A stretch of DNA of 64,000 nt, taken from Acidobacteria bacterium 28-1 (GTDB lineage Bacteria > Acidobacteriota > Blastocatellia > Pyrinomonadales > Pyrinomonadaceae). Both the position numbers and the translations under genes were made by a program. The stretch is taken from NCBI GenBank assembly GCA_002050365.1, contig MWYZ01000085.1:90016-154015 (forward strand), read 5' to 3'. Positions 35,978 through 44,331 of the stretch are shown here, piece after piece; positions within the stretch are counted from its first letter, which is position 1, and each line of letters starts with the position of its first letter. The notes beneath the pieces were generated by a model, which worked only from the letters and a program-made list of their open reading frames with translations, was not told the origin of the DNA and did not search any database.

Positions 35978-36820
35978 TTATTGATATCGGTGGTCACAAC
36001 CAGGGCAATTTTCCGCTACTTCTCTAGTCCAAAAGACATGCGTGGCTGTCTTAGAACCATCAAAGTGTTCTCTTTCATAAGTTGAACCGCGACCGTTTGC
36101 GGATTGGCTTGTAAGCCTGCCCCAGCTATTCGGATCGTCCGTTACTTCTGAAGCTGACGAGCTAAAGGCGGCGAATCCGATGGTTGTAGTGCTATCGAGG
36201 TGCGTATAAATATCCACTAACTCAGCGTAGTCGTGTGAGTTCGGGTGCGTGCTAGCCGTGCTTGTGGCGTTTGCGCCAGTGTTTGAGAAGTAGTCCATAC
36301 AGCTATTCTGCGAACTGCCGTCAGTGGATTGATGGTCGAGTCCGAATGTGTGACCGATTTCCTGACACATCACATGCAATCTCTCGTTTGGATTGTTGTA
36401 CGTGGACGTGCTGAAATATGTATCGTTCATCTTGGATGAACCCTGCGTAATATGCACGCCGCCAGTGATGTTGATCGACGCAAGACCGAGCCAGCCGTTG
36501 GAGCCGTATGAGGCATTGCACGAGTGAATCTTTCCGGTAATCATCACGCATCGTTTGCGGGCATTGGACGACTCGTCGCCTGGCACTGCGGATAAGTTCA
36601 GTACGCTCGAACTATTCCAGTCCGCGTTTGAAGTATTGAAGTAGCTCTGCCAATCCGCTGTGTTACTGTCGACCACCGTCAGCGTAAACGGGTTCGCCGT
36701 GCGAGCCCAGTGATAACCACTCCACGAATGGGTGGCGTACGAATTAATTGGGAAGATGATAACCGCGAAAAAGGCTACCAATACGGTTACAAGTTTAACT
36801 GCTTGCATTTTTGAATTCAT
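35978..36820 (-). CDS. Secreted matrixin-like metalloprotease with altered zinc motif
   Basis: 280 residues: AAGGAG ahead of the ATG, a signal peptide (LVTVLVAFFAVIIFPINSYA), then a zincin-like domain. The helix that normally reads HExxHxxGxxH is CQEIGHTFGLDH: residue 153 is Gln, while E154, H157 and H163 are kept. A Met-turn candidate follows (SCMDYF, Met175). The protein may bind zinc with only two histidines plus another ligand, or be inactive. Cysteines at 91, 101, 152 and 174 could form disulfides. It stands alone. Confidence 0.8.
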   Translation of the reverse strand: MNSKMQAVKLVTVLVAFFAVIIFPINSYATHSWSGYHWARTANPFTLTVVDSNTADWQSYFNTSNADWNSSSVLNLSAVPGDESSNARKRCVMITGKIHSCNASYGSNGWLGLASINITGGVHITQGSSKMNDTYFSTSTYNNPNERLHVMCQEIGHTFGLDHQSTDGSSQNSCMDYFSNTGANATSTASTHPNSHDYAELVDIYTHLDSTTTIGFAAFSSSASEVTDDPNSWGRLTSQSANGRGSTYEREHFDGSKTATHVFWTREVAENCPGCDHRYQ

Positions 36821-37617
36821 TTACTAACTCCTTTTTTGAATTTAATTTTTTTTAGGTTTTACAGAAATTCTAAATCTTAAGAAACAGATTTATTATGCCA
36901 ATTATAAATAAAAACACGTGATAAAAACTGCAATCACATCAAACGCATCGTATTAAAAAGTTATGAATAGGAAAGTTGGAAAAAAATAAACAAGGCTTAT
37001 AATATTTATAAGCATATCTAATCCATTAAAATATGTCAAGTAGTTTTTACTAGACTTTAGGTAATCAAGAAAAATAATTTGCCTAACTGCTTCGCTTTTT
37101 CCGCATTCGGAAATTTCACGAGTGTGAATATCATCAGCAACCTTTGTATGTGTGCCGTGATTGTGGTTTTATGCTAAGTTCTTTTCGTGTTAAGTAGTTG
37201 GACAAAATTAAAGTATAAGTAGTTGGACAAAATTAAAGTATAGTATCGTTTAGAGGTAGTATTCGACTGTCATTTGTTGAAATTTAATGAGTTAGCGGTC
37301 AAAGGTTATTTATTAACCGTAGTTTTGATATACAATAATTTTGTCCAACTACTTATCTTTATTTCTCATAATTATTATTTCAATAGGAAAACGGCCTAGG
37401 TATCAATCTCAAACCGTCTCTTTTCAGTTCTTTGACAACTGAATAAATACCAGCAAAAGCAGTCTTTTAACTCTTTTAATTCACTTGTCAACGCCTGTAT
37501 TTGAAAATGTATCTGTTACCTGTTCAGATAGAGTGTTACCTAGTGATAAAATACATTTAGATATTCAATCAATAACATTCTGTAACGTTAGGTAAATATC
37601 ATTAAAATAGACTGTTT
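36821..37617. other. Gap of about 800 bases with transposase-like relic and a MITE
   Basis: The plus strand from 37087 to 37194 reads FHECEYHQQPLYVCRDCGFM, reminiscent of the zinc-ribbon start of IS1- or IS630-type transposases, with a stop at the MITE edge; this is a weak call. The MITE is at 37191-37356. The last 200 bases hold two near-copies of GTTACCT (37516 and 37540) and lead to moaD; no promoter is certain. Confidence 0.45.
37191..37356. mobile_element. MITE-like element with tandem 25-bp left end
   Basis: The left end is the 25-mer starting TAAGTAGTTGGACAAAATTA, present twice in direct tandem (37191-37215 and 37216-37240). The right end (37334-37355) is its complement, TTTTGTCCAACTACTTA. 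A related element with diverged ends is at 52738-52891. No gene inside. Confidence 0.75.
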
Positions 37618-37857
37618 ATGAAAGTTCAAGTTTTGTTTTTCGGCGCGACGGCGGAAGCAACAGGCAAGCGGGAAATCGAGGTTAATATGGAAAACGGCGC
37701 GAAAACAGGCGACGTTTTTCAACGAGTGATTGCAAATTTTCCGCAGCTTCAAAAACACACATTGTTGTTTGCCCTCAATCAAGAATACTCAAAAGGCAAC
37801 GAGACGATAAAAAACGGCGACGAATTGGCGATTTTTACAGCAGTTTCGGGCGGCTGA
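37618..37857 (+). CDS. moaD: Molybdopterin synthase small subunit MoaD
   Basis: 79 residues of ubiquitin-like fold: KVQVLFFGATAEATGKREIEV at the start and the required C-terminal Gly-Gly (AVSGG), which carries the thiocarboxylate sulfur. It precedes moaE by 8 bases, and together they form molybdopterin synthase. MoaA and MoaC are not in the window. Confidence 0.93.
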   Translation: MKVQVLFFGATAEATGKREIEVNMENGAKTGDVFQRVIANFPQLQKHTLLFALNQEYSKGNETIKNGDELAIFTAVSGG

Positions 37858-37865
37858 AATTTGAA

Positions 37866-38345
37866 ATGTCGGAAAAAAAAATCGAAAATCGAAAATCGAA
37901 AATCGAAGATCGGCGTGATTTTTTTGAGATTACTACCGACGCTCTCGATGCCGGCGCGATTGCGCGGCGCGTTGTTCCTAAAACGTGCGGCGCAATTGTG
38001 ACACTAGACGGTTTTGTCCGTCAATTTACGAAAAAACGCGAAACGCTTTATCTGGAATACGAAGCTTACGAACCGATGGCACTCAAGGAAATGGAAAAGC
38101 TCATCGCGCAGGCGTACGAACAATTTGAAATCGCCAACGTCGGTGTTGTTCATCGTTTGGGAAAAATGGAAATCGGCGAAACGAGCGTCGTTATTTCCGT
38201 CGCCGCACCGCATCGTCGCTCTGCATTTGAGGCTTGCGAATGGCTAATCAAAGAACTTAAACGCACCGTCCCAATCTGGAAAAAGGAAGTTTACCGGGAC
38301 GGCGAAACCTGGATTGAAGGCGAGAGCCAATTCGCTGTAAATTAA
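37866..38345 (+). CDS. moaE: Molybdopterin synthase large subunit MoaE
   Basis: 159 residues. Family motifs are GAIVTLDGFVRQFTKKRET, LYLEYEAYEPMALKEM, the VVHRLGKMEIGETSVVI core and the active-site KKEVYRDGETWIEGE. The first 18 residues (MSEKKIENRKSKIEDRRD) are not part of the fold. They are encoded by tandem AAAATCGAAAATCG repeats, so the natural start may have been extended by a repeat tract. Confidence 0.94.
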   Translation: MSEKKIENRKSKIEDRRDFFEITTDALDAGAIARRVVPKTCGAIVTLDGFVRQFTKKRETLYLEYEAYEPMALKEMEKLIAQAYEQFEIANVGVVHRLGKMEIGETSVVISVAAPHRRSAFEACEWLIKELKRTVPIWKKEVYRDGETWIEGESQFAVN

Positions 38346-38491
38346 CGGAAATTTCTCACCGCCCAGCTTGCCGAAGTTTCTGTCCTGTCATATTATTCAA
38401 TTTAATTCCACAACAATTTAGAATTAATTTATCGAGTCAGGACTTATCTATTTTTAAGAACTAATTTTTATTTAAAAAAGAGGATTTCATT

Positions 38492-41400
38492 ATGCAGAAA
38501 TTACCACTGTTTTTGACAGCGATTCTACTGTTTGCGGCAAGTGCGTTTGCACAATCGCAAGCAACCACAGGAAACATTGAGGGTCGCGTGGTTGACCCGA
38601 ACGGAGCGGCAGTGGCAAACGTAACTGTCACGGCAACCAGTCAAGACACCGGTTTTGAAAAGACGGCGCAGACGACTGACGAAGGAAACTTCGTTTTACC
38701 GCTTTTGCAGCCCGGAACTTACAAGGTGAAGACTGCCGCCGCGAGCGGTTTTGCCGCCGCTACATATGAAAACGTCAAAGTAACGGTCGGCGCGAAAAAT
38801 ACGCTGGAAATTGCTTTGACGGCAGGCGGTTCAACCAATGTGGTTGACGTGAGCGCGGAAGGTCAGGGCGTGGAAACGACGCGCACTTCAATTTCTTCGA
38901 CGGTTGACGAAAAGCGCGTTATCAATCTGCCGACCAACGGACGCAACTTTCTGGATTTCGTCACCTTAACGCCCGGCATTGTCCGCGACCCGACTCGTGC
39001 CGGAGATTTGGCGGTTGGCGGTCAGAAGGGAACGCTTAACAGTTTGCAGATTGACGGCACGAGCAGCGATAACACGTTTTTCGGTCAATCATCGGGACGC
39101 ACCGGTTCGGGACGCGCGCCATCGCAGTTTTCGGTTGATACGGTCAAAGAATTTCAGGTCAATCAAAACGGTTTCTCGGCTGAATTCGGACGCGCCGCCG
39201 GTGCGGTTATCAACGTCGTGACCAAATCGGGAACGAACCGATTTACCGGAAGCGCGTTTGAATATTTCCGTGACGAATCACTCAACGCACGCAGTCCGTT
39301 GCTTGTTTCGGCAAATCGTGCGCGTCCCGCCGGACAAATCAATCAATTCGGCGGAACATTCGGCGGACCGATTAGAAAAGATAAAATCTTTTTCTTTGGC
39401 GCGTATGAAGGTCAACGCTCGAATTTGCCGAATCCGGTGGTGCTGAATTCGCTTCCGTTTGCTCCGGCGAGTGTTCAGGCTTTGCTTCGACCAAAAACTG
39501 CTTCCTACAACATTAATCGCCAACAAGACACGTTTTTAATCAAAACGGATTTTAATATTAACGAAAAAAATCAAGTTTGGGTGAGGTTCAACCAGCAGAA
39601 TTTTACCGGAACTAATCTGGAATTTTCCGGCACAACGAGCGCACTTGAACACACCGGCAACAGCAACGTCAAGACTTCCGCACTGAGTACGAGTTGGACT
39701 TCAGCGATTTCGGCAAATTATCTTAACGAATTTCGTTTCCAATATTCGCGCGACCGCGAACCGGGTTTGGCAAATTCAAATGACCCTGAAGTCGCTGTAA
39801 CGGCAAACGCGGGCGGCATTAATGACGGAACTTTCAATTTCGGGCGCAACAACTTCAGCCCGCGCGAAACCACCATTAACCGCTATCAGTTTATAGACAA
39901 TCAAACTTATCTAACTGGTAATCACACCATCAAATACGGCGCAGATTTATTATTTGACCGAATTTTCAATTTCTTTCCCGGACTTTTCGGCGGTTCTTAC
40001 ACTTTTACGAGTTACGCCAATTTAGGCAACAGAATTCCTTCGCGTTACCGACAGAGTTTTGCCGGAGCGGGAACGTCGGGCGGAACGACCAATCCGAACA
40101 GTTCGGAATACGGATTTTTCGTGCAGGACGATTGGCGAGTGATTCCAAAATTAACCCTGAATCTCGGGTTGCGTTACGATTACCAGTCGATTGCCAAACC
40201 GCCAATTCAAAATCCGAATCCGGCACTGCTCGCGGCAGCTTTTGACACTGGATTTCAGCCCAAAGACAAAAACAATATCGCGCCGCGCTTTGGTTTTGCA
40301 TACGCTTTTAACGAAAAAACTGTTCTTCGTGGCGGTTACGGACTTTTCTACGCCCGCACGCCGGCAATCCTGACCGGCACGGCACATTCGCAAAACGGCA
40401 TTCAAGTCGTGGCGATTGACATTAACTGCGTCACATCGCCGGCTTTATGTCCGACTTATCCGAATGTTTTTCCGAGCGTTCCGACCGGAGCAACGCTCGC
40501 GCCGGTTAATCTTTTTTTGTTTGACCGCAACTACAAACAGCCGTTCACCCAGCAAGCCCGCTTGCAGTTTGAGCGCGAAATTTTTGCTAACACGACTTTT
40601 TCGGTGCAATACACGTTATTCAAAGGCGATGATTTAACCAGAACGCGCAATGCCAATTTGTCCGCGCCGGTCGCCACGACCGTGCCGATTTACAATGGCA
40701 ACACACCGACCGGCGAAACATTTGTTTTCCAGAGATTTTCCAATCCGCGCCCGATTCCGACGTTTCAGCGCATCAGTCTTTTTGAAAGCACGGCAAAATC
40801 CTTTTATCAGGGCTTGTCCTTTGAACTCAATCGGCGTTTTGCCAATCATTTTCTTTTTAATACAAGCTACACGCTCTCAAAGGCGAAAGACGATAAACCC
40901 GACCAAACTTCGGTTGTTCCGGGCGGCGGCGACGATGCGAAGATTGCGGAAAATCAATTCGATTTGTCGGGTGAATACGGGCGTTCGGATTTAGACGTGC
41001 GACATCGTTTTATTTTCAGTCCGGTTTATGAAACGGGAACTTTTAGATACAGCGATAATAAAATTGTTCGCACGCTTTTGAGCGATTACATTGTGACCGG
41101 TATTTTCACGGCGCAATCGGGAATCGCTTACTCGGCTCTGGTTTCCGGCGACCCGAACGGCGACGGTATTACCTCGACCGACCGCGTGCCGGGAACGAAG
41201 AGAAATGAATTTTCGACTCCGTCAACCTATCAGGTTGATATGCGCGTCGGACGCATTATTCGTTTCGGCGAACGCACTCGTCTGTCACTTTTCGCGGAAG
41301 GATTTAACATTTTTAACCGCTCGAACGTGCAGAACGTTTTCAGAAATCGTTACGGATTCAGTAATGCGGGGACTGTATCGGGTATTTCTCTCCCGATTCG

Positions 41401-41521
41401 TTTGTCACCGGCGGCTACTAACTTCGGCACGCCGAGCGGTTTTGTTTCCGGCTCGCCTTCGTTTACTTTCAATTCGAGCTACAACCGAGAGTTTCAACTC
41501 GGCGTTCGCTTCGATTTTTAG
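38492..41521 (+). CDS. Oar-type TonB-dependent receptor with carboxypeptidase-regulatory-like domain
   Basis: 1009 residues with a signal peptide (LFLTAILLFAASAFAQ). The N-terminal domain reads TGNIEGRVVDPNGAAVANVT, LLQPGTYKVK, the carboxypeptidase-regulatory fold. A plug domain follows (VINLPTNGRNFLDFVTLTPG, LQIDGTSSDNTFF), then a long beta-barrel ending in REFQLGVRFDF with a terminal Phe, as in outer-membrane proteins. Oar-like receptors are a large family in Acidobacteriota and the substrate is unknown. No exbBD-tonB or SusD-like gene adjoins. A good hairpin terminator follows. Confidence 0.92.
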   Translation: MQKLPLFLTAILLFAASAFAQSQATTGNIEGRVVDPNGAAVANVTVTATSQDTGFEKTAQTTDEGNFVLPLLQPGTYKVKTAAASGFAAATYENVKVTVGAKNTLEIALTAGGSTNVVDVSAEGQGVETTRTSISSTVDEKRVINLPTNGRNFLDFVTLTPGIVRDPTRAGDLAVGGQKGTLNSLQIDGTSSDNTFFGQSSGRTGSGRAPSQFSVDTVKEFQVNQNGFSAEFGRAAGAVINVVTKSGTNRFTGSAFEYFRDESLNARSPLLVSANRARPAGQINQFGGTFGGPIRKDKIFFFGAYEGQRSNLPNPVVLNSLPFAPASVQALLRPKTASYNINRQQDTFLIKTDFNINEKNQVWVRFNQQNFTGTNLEFSGTTSALEHTGNSNVKTSALSTSWTSAISANYLNEFRFQYSRDREPGLANSNDPEVAVTANAGGINDGTFNFGRNNFSPRETTINRYQFIDNQTYLTGNHTIKYGADLLFDRIFNFFPGLFGGSYTFTSYANLGNRIPSRYRQSFAGAGTSGGTTNPNSSEYGFFVQDDWRVIPKLTLNLGLRYDYQSIAKPPIQNPNPALLAAAFDTGFQPKDKNNIAPRFGFAYAFNEKTVLRGGYGLFYARTPAILTGTAHSQNGIQVVAIDINCVTSPALCPTYPNVFPSVPTGATLAPVNLFLFDRNYKQPFTQQARLQFEREIFANTTFSVQYTLFKGDDLTRTRNANLSAPVATTVPIYNGNTPTGETFVFQRFSNPRPIPTFQRISLFESTAKSFYQGLSFELNRRFANHFLFNTSYTLSKAKDDKPDQTSVVPGGGDDAKIAENQFDLSGEYGRSDLDVRHRFIFSPVYETGTFRYSDNKIVRTLLSDYIVTGIFTAQSGIAYSALVSGDPNGDGITSTDRVPGTKRNEFSTPSTYQVDMRVGRIIRFGERTRLSLFAEGFNIFNRSNVQNVFRNRYGFSNAGTVSGISLPIRLSPAATNFGTPSGFVSGSPSFTFNSSYNREFQLGVRFDF

Positions 41522-41557
41522 AAAAAATCGAAAGTAAAAAGTAAAAGGTAAAAATAA

Positions 41558-41604
41558 AAAGCCGTCTGCGATAAACTTGAATGTCCATCATAGACGGCTT
41601 TTTA
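41558..41604 (+). terminator. Hairpin terminator after the TonB-dependent receptor
   Basis: AAAAGCCGTCT (41558 on) pairs with AGACGGCTTTTT (ends near 41604), about 36 bases after the stop, followed by an A/T-rich tract. Confidence 0.75.
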
Positions 41605-41747
41605 TTTTTACTTTTTAAGTTTTCGGCACGGATGCAAGAAATTTTGAGTTTCTTGTATCCGGCGGCAACCCACCCTGATTGAAGATGACCAGAAAATAAA
41701 AAACTAAATGCTATAATGGATAGGTAAATAGTTAAATATCTAAACAT

Positions 41748-41882
41748 ATGAGCGATACAACCTACGAGCCAATTAGCCCGGAAGACAACACGTCAGCGAC
41801 TAAAGCCGATGTCGCTAAGATTCTTCTGGCAATCGAAATGCTTTCCGAGCAAATAGATTACAAATGCGCCGACAGATTGTAA
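41748..41882 (+). CDS. Short hypothetical protein, possibly truncated
   Basis: 44 residues from the ATG at 41748 (MSDTTYEPISPEDNTSATKA, then DVAKILLAIEMLSEQID). The helical end looks like a protein N-terminus that should continue, so this may be the start of a lost gene. Not recognised. No ribosome-binding site. Confidence 0.35.
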   Translation: MSDTTYEPISPEDNTSATKADVAKILLAIEMLSEQIDYKCADRL

Positions 41883-41991
41883 AAATAGTTGTCTAAGAGA
41901 AATGAAATTGACCGGAAATGCCTACAGCTTCGTTCCCTTCGCTCGTTCCTCGCTTCGGTCTCTGCGTTTTCGGCGGCGGGTGAGTTTGGTC

Positions 41992-42525
41992 GTTAGCCCG
42001 CCGTTGACGAGTCATGGTGCGACTGTCAGGTGCGAGACGTTGTGGAGATTGCCCAACGCCAACGCATCGCGCACGATATGCGGTCTGATGTCATAGTCCT
42101 GAAGTTGAGCAAGCGGCAGCCAATGTTGCGAAAGATGAGCTTCTCTGCTTTCAACGTTTTGGCGGTCAAGTGTCACTTCAAGGTAGTGTTCTAAACCTTG
42201 AAATGTGTTGCCGTTGACCGTGAAACGGTTTTCGACTACGAACAGATACCGCCAATCTAAAACTCTGGCTGTCGTTTCCTCCTCGAACTCACGGCGAATA
42301 CGCGTCTCGAACGTGTCGCCCACCTCATACTCGCCTCCGATGAAGGCATAGCACGAGGGCGGCTCATCCGTCGGGCGCTGGACAAGCACGTTGCCATTAG
42401 AGACGACAACAGCCGCTACGCGAATGCGGACAATGTTTCGGATGGCGACAGCTTGGAAGAACTCGGTTTGTTGGCTCATACGCTTATTTATAACACACGC
42501 AGCAACGCCCTGCGCGGCGGGCTAA
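41992..42525. repeat. Inverted repeat bracketing the NUDIX gene, cassette-like boundaries
   Basis: GTTAGCCCGCCG at 41992-42003 is matched by the complement CGGCGGGCTAA at 42515-42525. On the minus strand the left boundary reads CGGCGGGCTAAC and the other starts TTAGCCCGCCGCGCAGGGCG. The pattern resembles the R''/R' (RYYYAAC...GTTRRRY) ends of integron gene cassettes, but a full attC fold was not confirmed. Confidence 0.45.
42012..42479 (-). CDS. NUDIX hydrolase
   Basis: 155 residues. The NUDIX box is GGEYEVGDTFETRIRREFEE followed by ETTA, with both catalytic glutamates present. VAAVVVSNGNVLVQRP is the preceding strand region. It cleaves a nucleoside-diphosphate-linked compound; the exact substrate is unknown. 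The gene fills almost exactly the space between an inverted repeat, as a gene cassette would. NUDIX genes are common cargo of integron cassettes. Confidence 0.88.
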   Translation of the reverse strand: MSQQTEFFQAVAIRNIVRIRVAAVVVSNGNVLVQRPTDEPPSCYAFIGGEYEVGDTFETRIRREFEEETTARVLDWRYLFVVENRFTVNGNTFQGLEHYLEVTLDRQNVESREAHLSQHWLPLAQLQDYDIRPHIVRDALALGNLHNVSHLTVAP

Positions 42526-42595
42526 TTATTTATTAACACCAATGCCATTGATAATACATAGACTTTAGCGTGTTAATAACGGGTCTTAATATACC

Positions 42596-42624
42596 TGTCT
42601 CAAAAAGGGTCATTTGTGAGACAT
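42596..42624. repeat. Family A hairpin (copy 4)
   Basis: TGTCTCAAAAAGGGTC with ATTTGTGAGACA. It lies 22 bases from the stop of the CHC2-like gene, and a piece of it (TGTCTCACAAA on the minus strand) also encodes that gene's last residues. Confidence 0.65.
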
Positions 42625-42645
42625 TTTATTGTTTATTTAATTATT

Positions 42646-42957
42646 TTATAAATAGGTGTTTGTGAGACATATTTCTAATTCAATGATTTCTACCGTATGT
42701 TTTTTGTTGGCATGAAATCGATAAATGTTTAATGGCTCGCTTACGCATTGGGTGAAGATTCCGCCTTTCAAGGTGCAGCCCTTGGCAAAGTAGTTAAACC
42801 AGTTGGAATTGATGTTGAGCGAAAAACTTCTCTCCTTTAGACATTTCGGGCATTTGCAATGGCACTCGCCTTCTTTGTTCGGGTCGGTCAGGCTGACATC
42901 TAAATCCCTGACAACTTTTACGACCGATAGAGCCGCCCGAAGTATAGCGAAATCCAC
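42646..42957 (-). CDS. Short CHC2-zinc-finger-like protein, probably truncated
   Basis: 103 residues. The start (MDFAILRAALSVVKVVRDLD) and the cysteine block CHCKCPKCLKERSFSLN with FNYFAKGCTLKGG resemble the DnaG-type CHC2 finger in short Acidobacterial and plasmid replication proteins. The C-terminus (EICLTNTYL) is encoded by repeat sequence, so the gene appears cut off. Function is only suggested: nucleic-acid binding or primase-related. Confidence 0.5.
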   Translation of the reverse strand: MDFAILRAALSVVKVVRDLDVSLTDPNKEGECHCKCPKCLKERSFSLNINSNWFNYFAKGCTLKGGIFTQCVSEPLNIYRFHANKKHTVEIIELEICLTNTYL

Positions 42958-42985
42958 ATATTTACTTTTTACTTTACATCGGCAT

Positions 42986-43477
42986 TTATTCGATAAAGTC
43001 GTTAGGCGCCTCGCGCGCCATTAATTTATTGCGAATAATAATTCGGGCGCATCCGTTCCAGCGGAGAATCGCATCATCGTTTCCTGCCGGACGAATTGCC
43101 TCGGCTCGCTCAAACCAATCCATCGCCTGGCGGAAAAATTCATACGCGGTAGATTCCGAGCCGTGGATGCTTTTGCTGAGAACCGCTTTGCCGCGTCGCT
43201 CATAAATGATTCCGGTGTAATAAATTCGCTCGTAATCGTCGCTGATGCGTGACAAATAATCTTGAATCTGCGTGTCGCCGATTGTGTAACCTTTGGCAAA
43301 GCGGTCGCTCATCGCCAGAACGAGCGTCACGAGTGCCTCTTGATTGTTCGGCTCGACTTGCAAAATGTCGAGACAGATGCTCTCAGCCGCGCCCGATTCG
43401 TTAAGCAGGCGGTAATGTTTGGCGCGTTCCAAAGCCGCCGGAACAGCTTCTTTGTGTAAAGATTTTAGTTCAAACAT
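42986..43477 (-). CDS. TPR-like helical protein
   Basis: 163 residues of helical repeats: AALERAKHYRLLNESGAAES, ICLDILQVEPNNQEALVTLV, FRQAMDWFERAEAIRPAGND. The last matches a TPR. The family often sits with the succinate dehydrogenase genes in these bacteria by my recollection, but no function is established. It lies 74 bases downstream of sdhB on the same strand, separated by a palindromic repeat. Confidence 0.75.
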   Translation of the reverse strand: MFELKSLHKEAVPAALERAKHYRLLNESGAAESICLDILQVEPNNQEALVTLVLAMSDRFAKGYTIGDTQIQDYLSRISDDYERIYYTGIIYERRGKAVLSKSIHGSESTAYEFFRQAMDWFERAEAIRPAGNDDAILRWNGCARIIIRNKLMAREAPNDFIE

Positions 43478-43480
43478 AAT

Positions 43481-43550
43481 TCAGTGGTCGGTGGTCAGTA
43501 GTCGGTGGTCAGTGGAGAATTATTTTCTGTCTACTGACCACCGACCACCG
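43481..43550. repeat. Palindromic repeat between the TPR gene and sdhB
   Basis: TCGGTGGTCAGTAG (43488-43501) pairs with CTACTGACCACCGA (43531-43544), with extra CAGTGGTCGG copies around it. It ends 2 bases from the sdhB stop. Confidence 0.7.
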
Positions 43551-43551
43551 A

Positions 43552-44295
43552 TTATTTTTTACGAAACAGATTTAAAAATCTCGTAATCGGGTCGTAAAAC
43601 TCGCCAACTACGCGCTCTTTAAGCGGGATAATGGCGTTATCGGTAATCGTAATTCCTTCGGGGCAAACCTTGGTGCAGCATTTTGTAATGTTGCATAAAC
43701 CGATATTTGATTCGTCCTTTAAATCCCGAAGACGGTTTTCGGTATCGAGCGGGTGCATTTCCAACGCCGCCGCATAAACCAAAAATCTGGGACCGATAAA
43801 CTCTTCGTGTTTATGATGGTCACGAAGGACGTGGCAAACGTCCTGACATAAAAAACATTCGATACATTTGCGAAATTCCTGCACGCGGTCAATATCTTCC
43901 TGCATCATTCGCCACGTCCCGTCGGGTGCGTCGGGCGGACGCGGCTTAAATTTTTTAATTTTTTCTTTAACGCGATAATTCCAGGAAACATCCGTCACCA
44001 AATCTTTTTTCAGCGGAAACGCCTTCATCGGCTCGACAGTTATCGGCTGGTCAGTCGGCAGAGTGTTCATCCGCGTCATACACATCAGCTTCGGATTGCC
44101 GTTGATTTCCGCCGAACACGAACCGCATTTACCAGCTTTGCAATTCCACCGGCAAGCGAGGTCACCCGCCTGCTCGCCCTGAATTTGCAGAACGGCATCA
44201 AGCACGACCATTCCTGGAGAGATTTCCGTCGTATAACTCACAAACTCGCCGCCCTCGCTGCTCCCACGCCAAATTTTGAATGCCGCTTTTGCCAT
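43552..44295 (-). CDS. sdhB: Succinate dehydrogenase/fumarate reductase iron-sulfur subunit
   Basis: 247 residues carrying electrons between the flavoprotein and the membrane subunit. The [2Fe-2S] ligands are in CRWNCKAGKCGSCSAEINGN...LMC. The [4Fe-4S]/[3Fe-4S] ligands are in CIECFLCQDVC and CNITKCCTKVCPEGI. Downstream of sdhA by 36 bases, which are filled by a TTTTTACTTTTTAC repeat tract, and part of an sdhC-sdhA-sdhB order. Confidence 0.95.
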   Translation of the reverse strand: MAKAAFKIWRGSSEGGEFVSYTTEISPGMVVLDAVLQIQGEQAGDLACRWNCKAGKCGSCSAEINGNPKLMCMTRMNTLPTDQPITVEPMKAFPLKKDLVTDVSWNYRVKEKIKKFKPRPPDAPDGTWRMMQEDIDRVQEFRKCIECFLCQDVCHVLRDHHKHEEFIGPRFLVYAAALEMHPLDTENRLRDLKDESNIGLCNITKCCTKVCPEGITITDNAIIPLKERVVGEFYDPITRFLNLFRKK

Positions 44296-44331
44296 TTTAC
44301 TTTTTACTTTTTACTTTTTACTTTTTACTTT

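Noticed and set aside
37191..37240. Tandem 25-mers as a CRISPR start
   Set aside because: No spacers; the unit is the end of a MITE-like element with a complementary right end.
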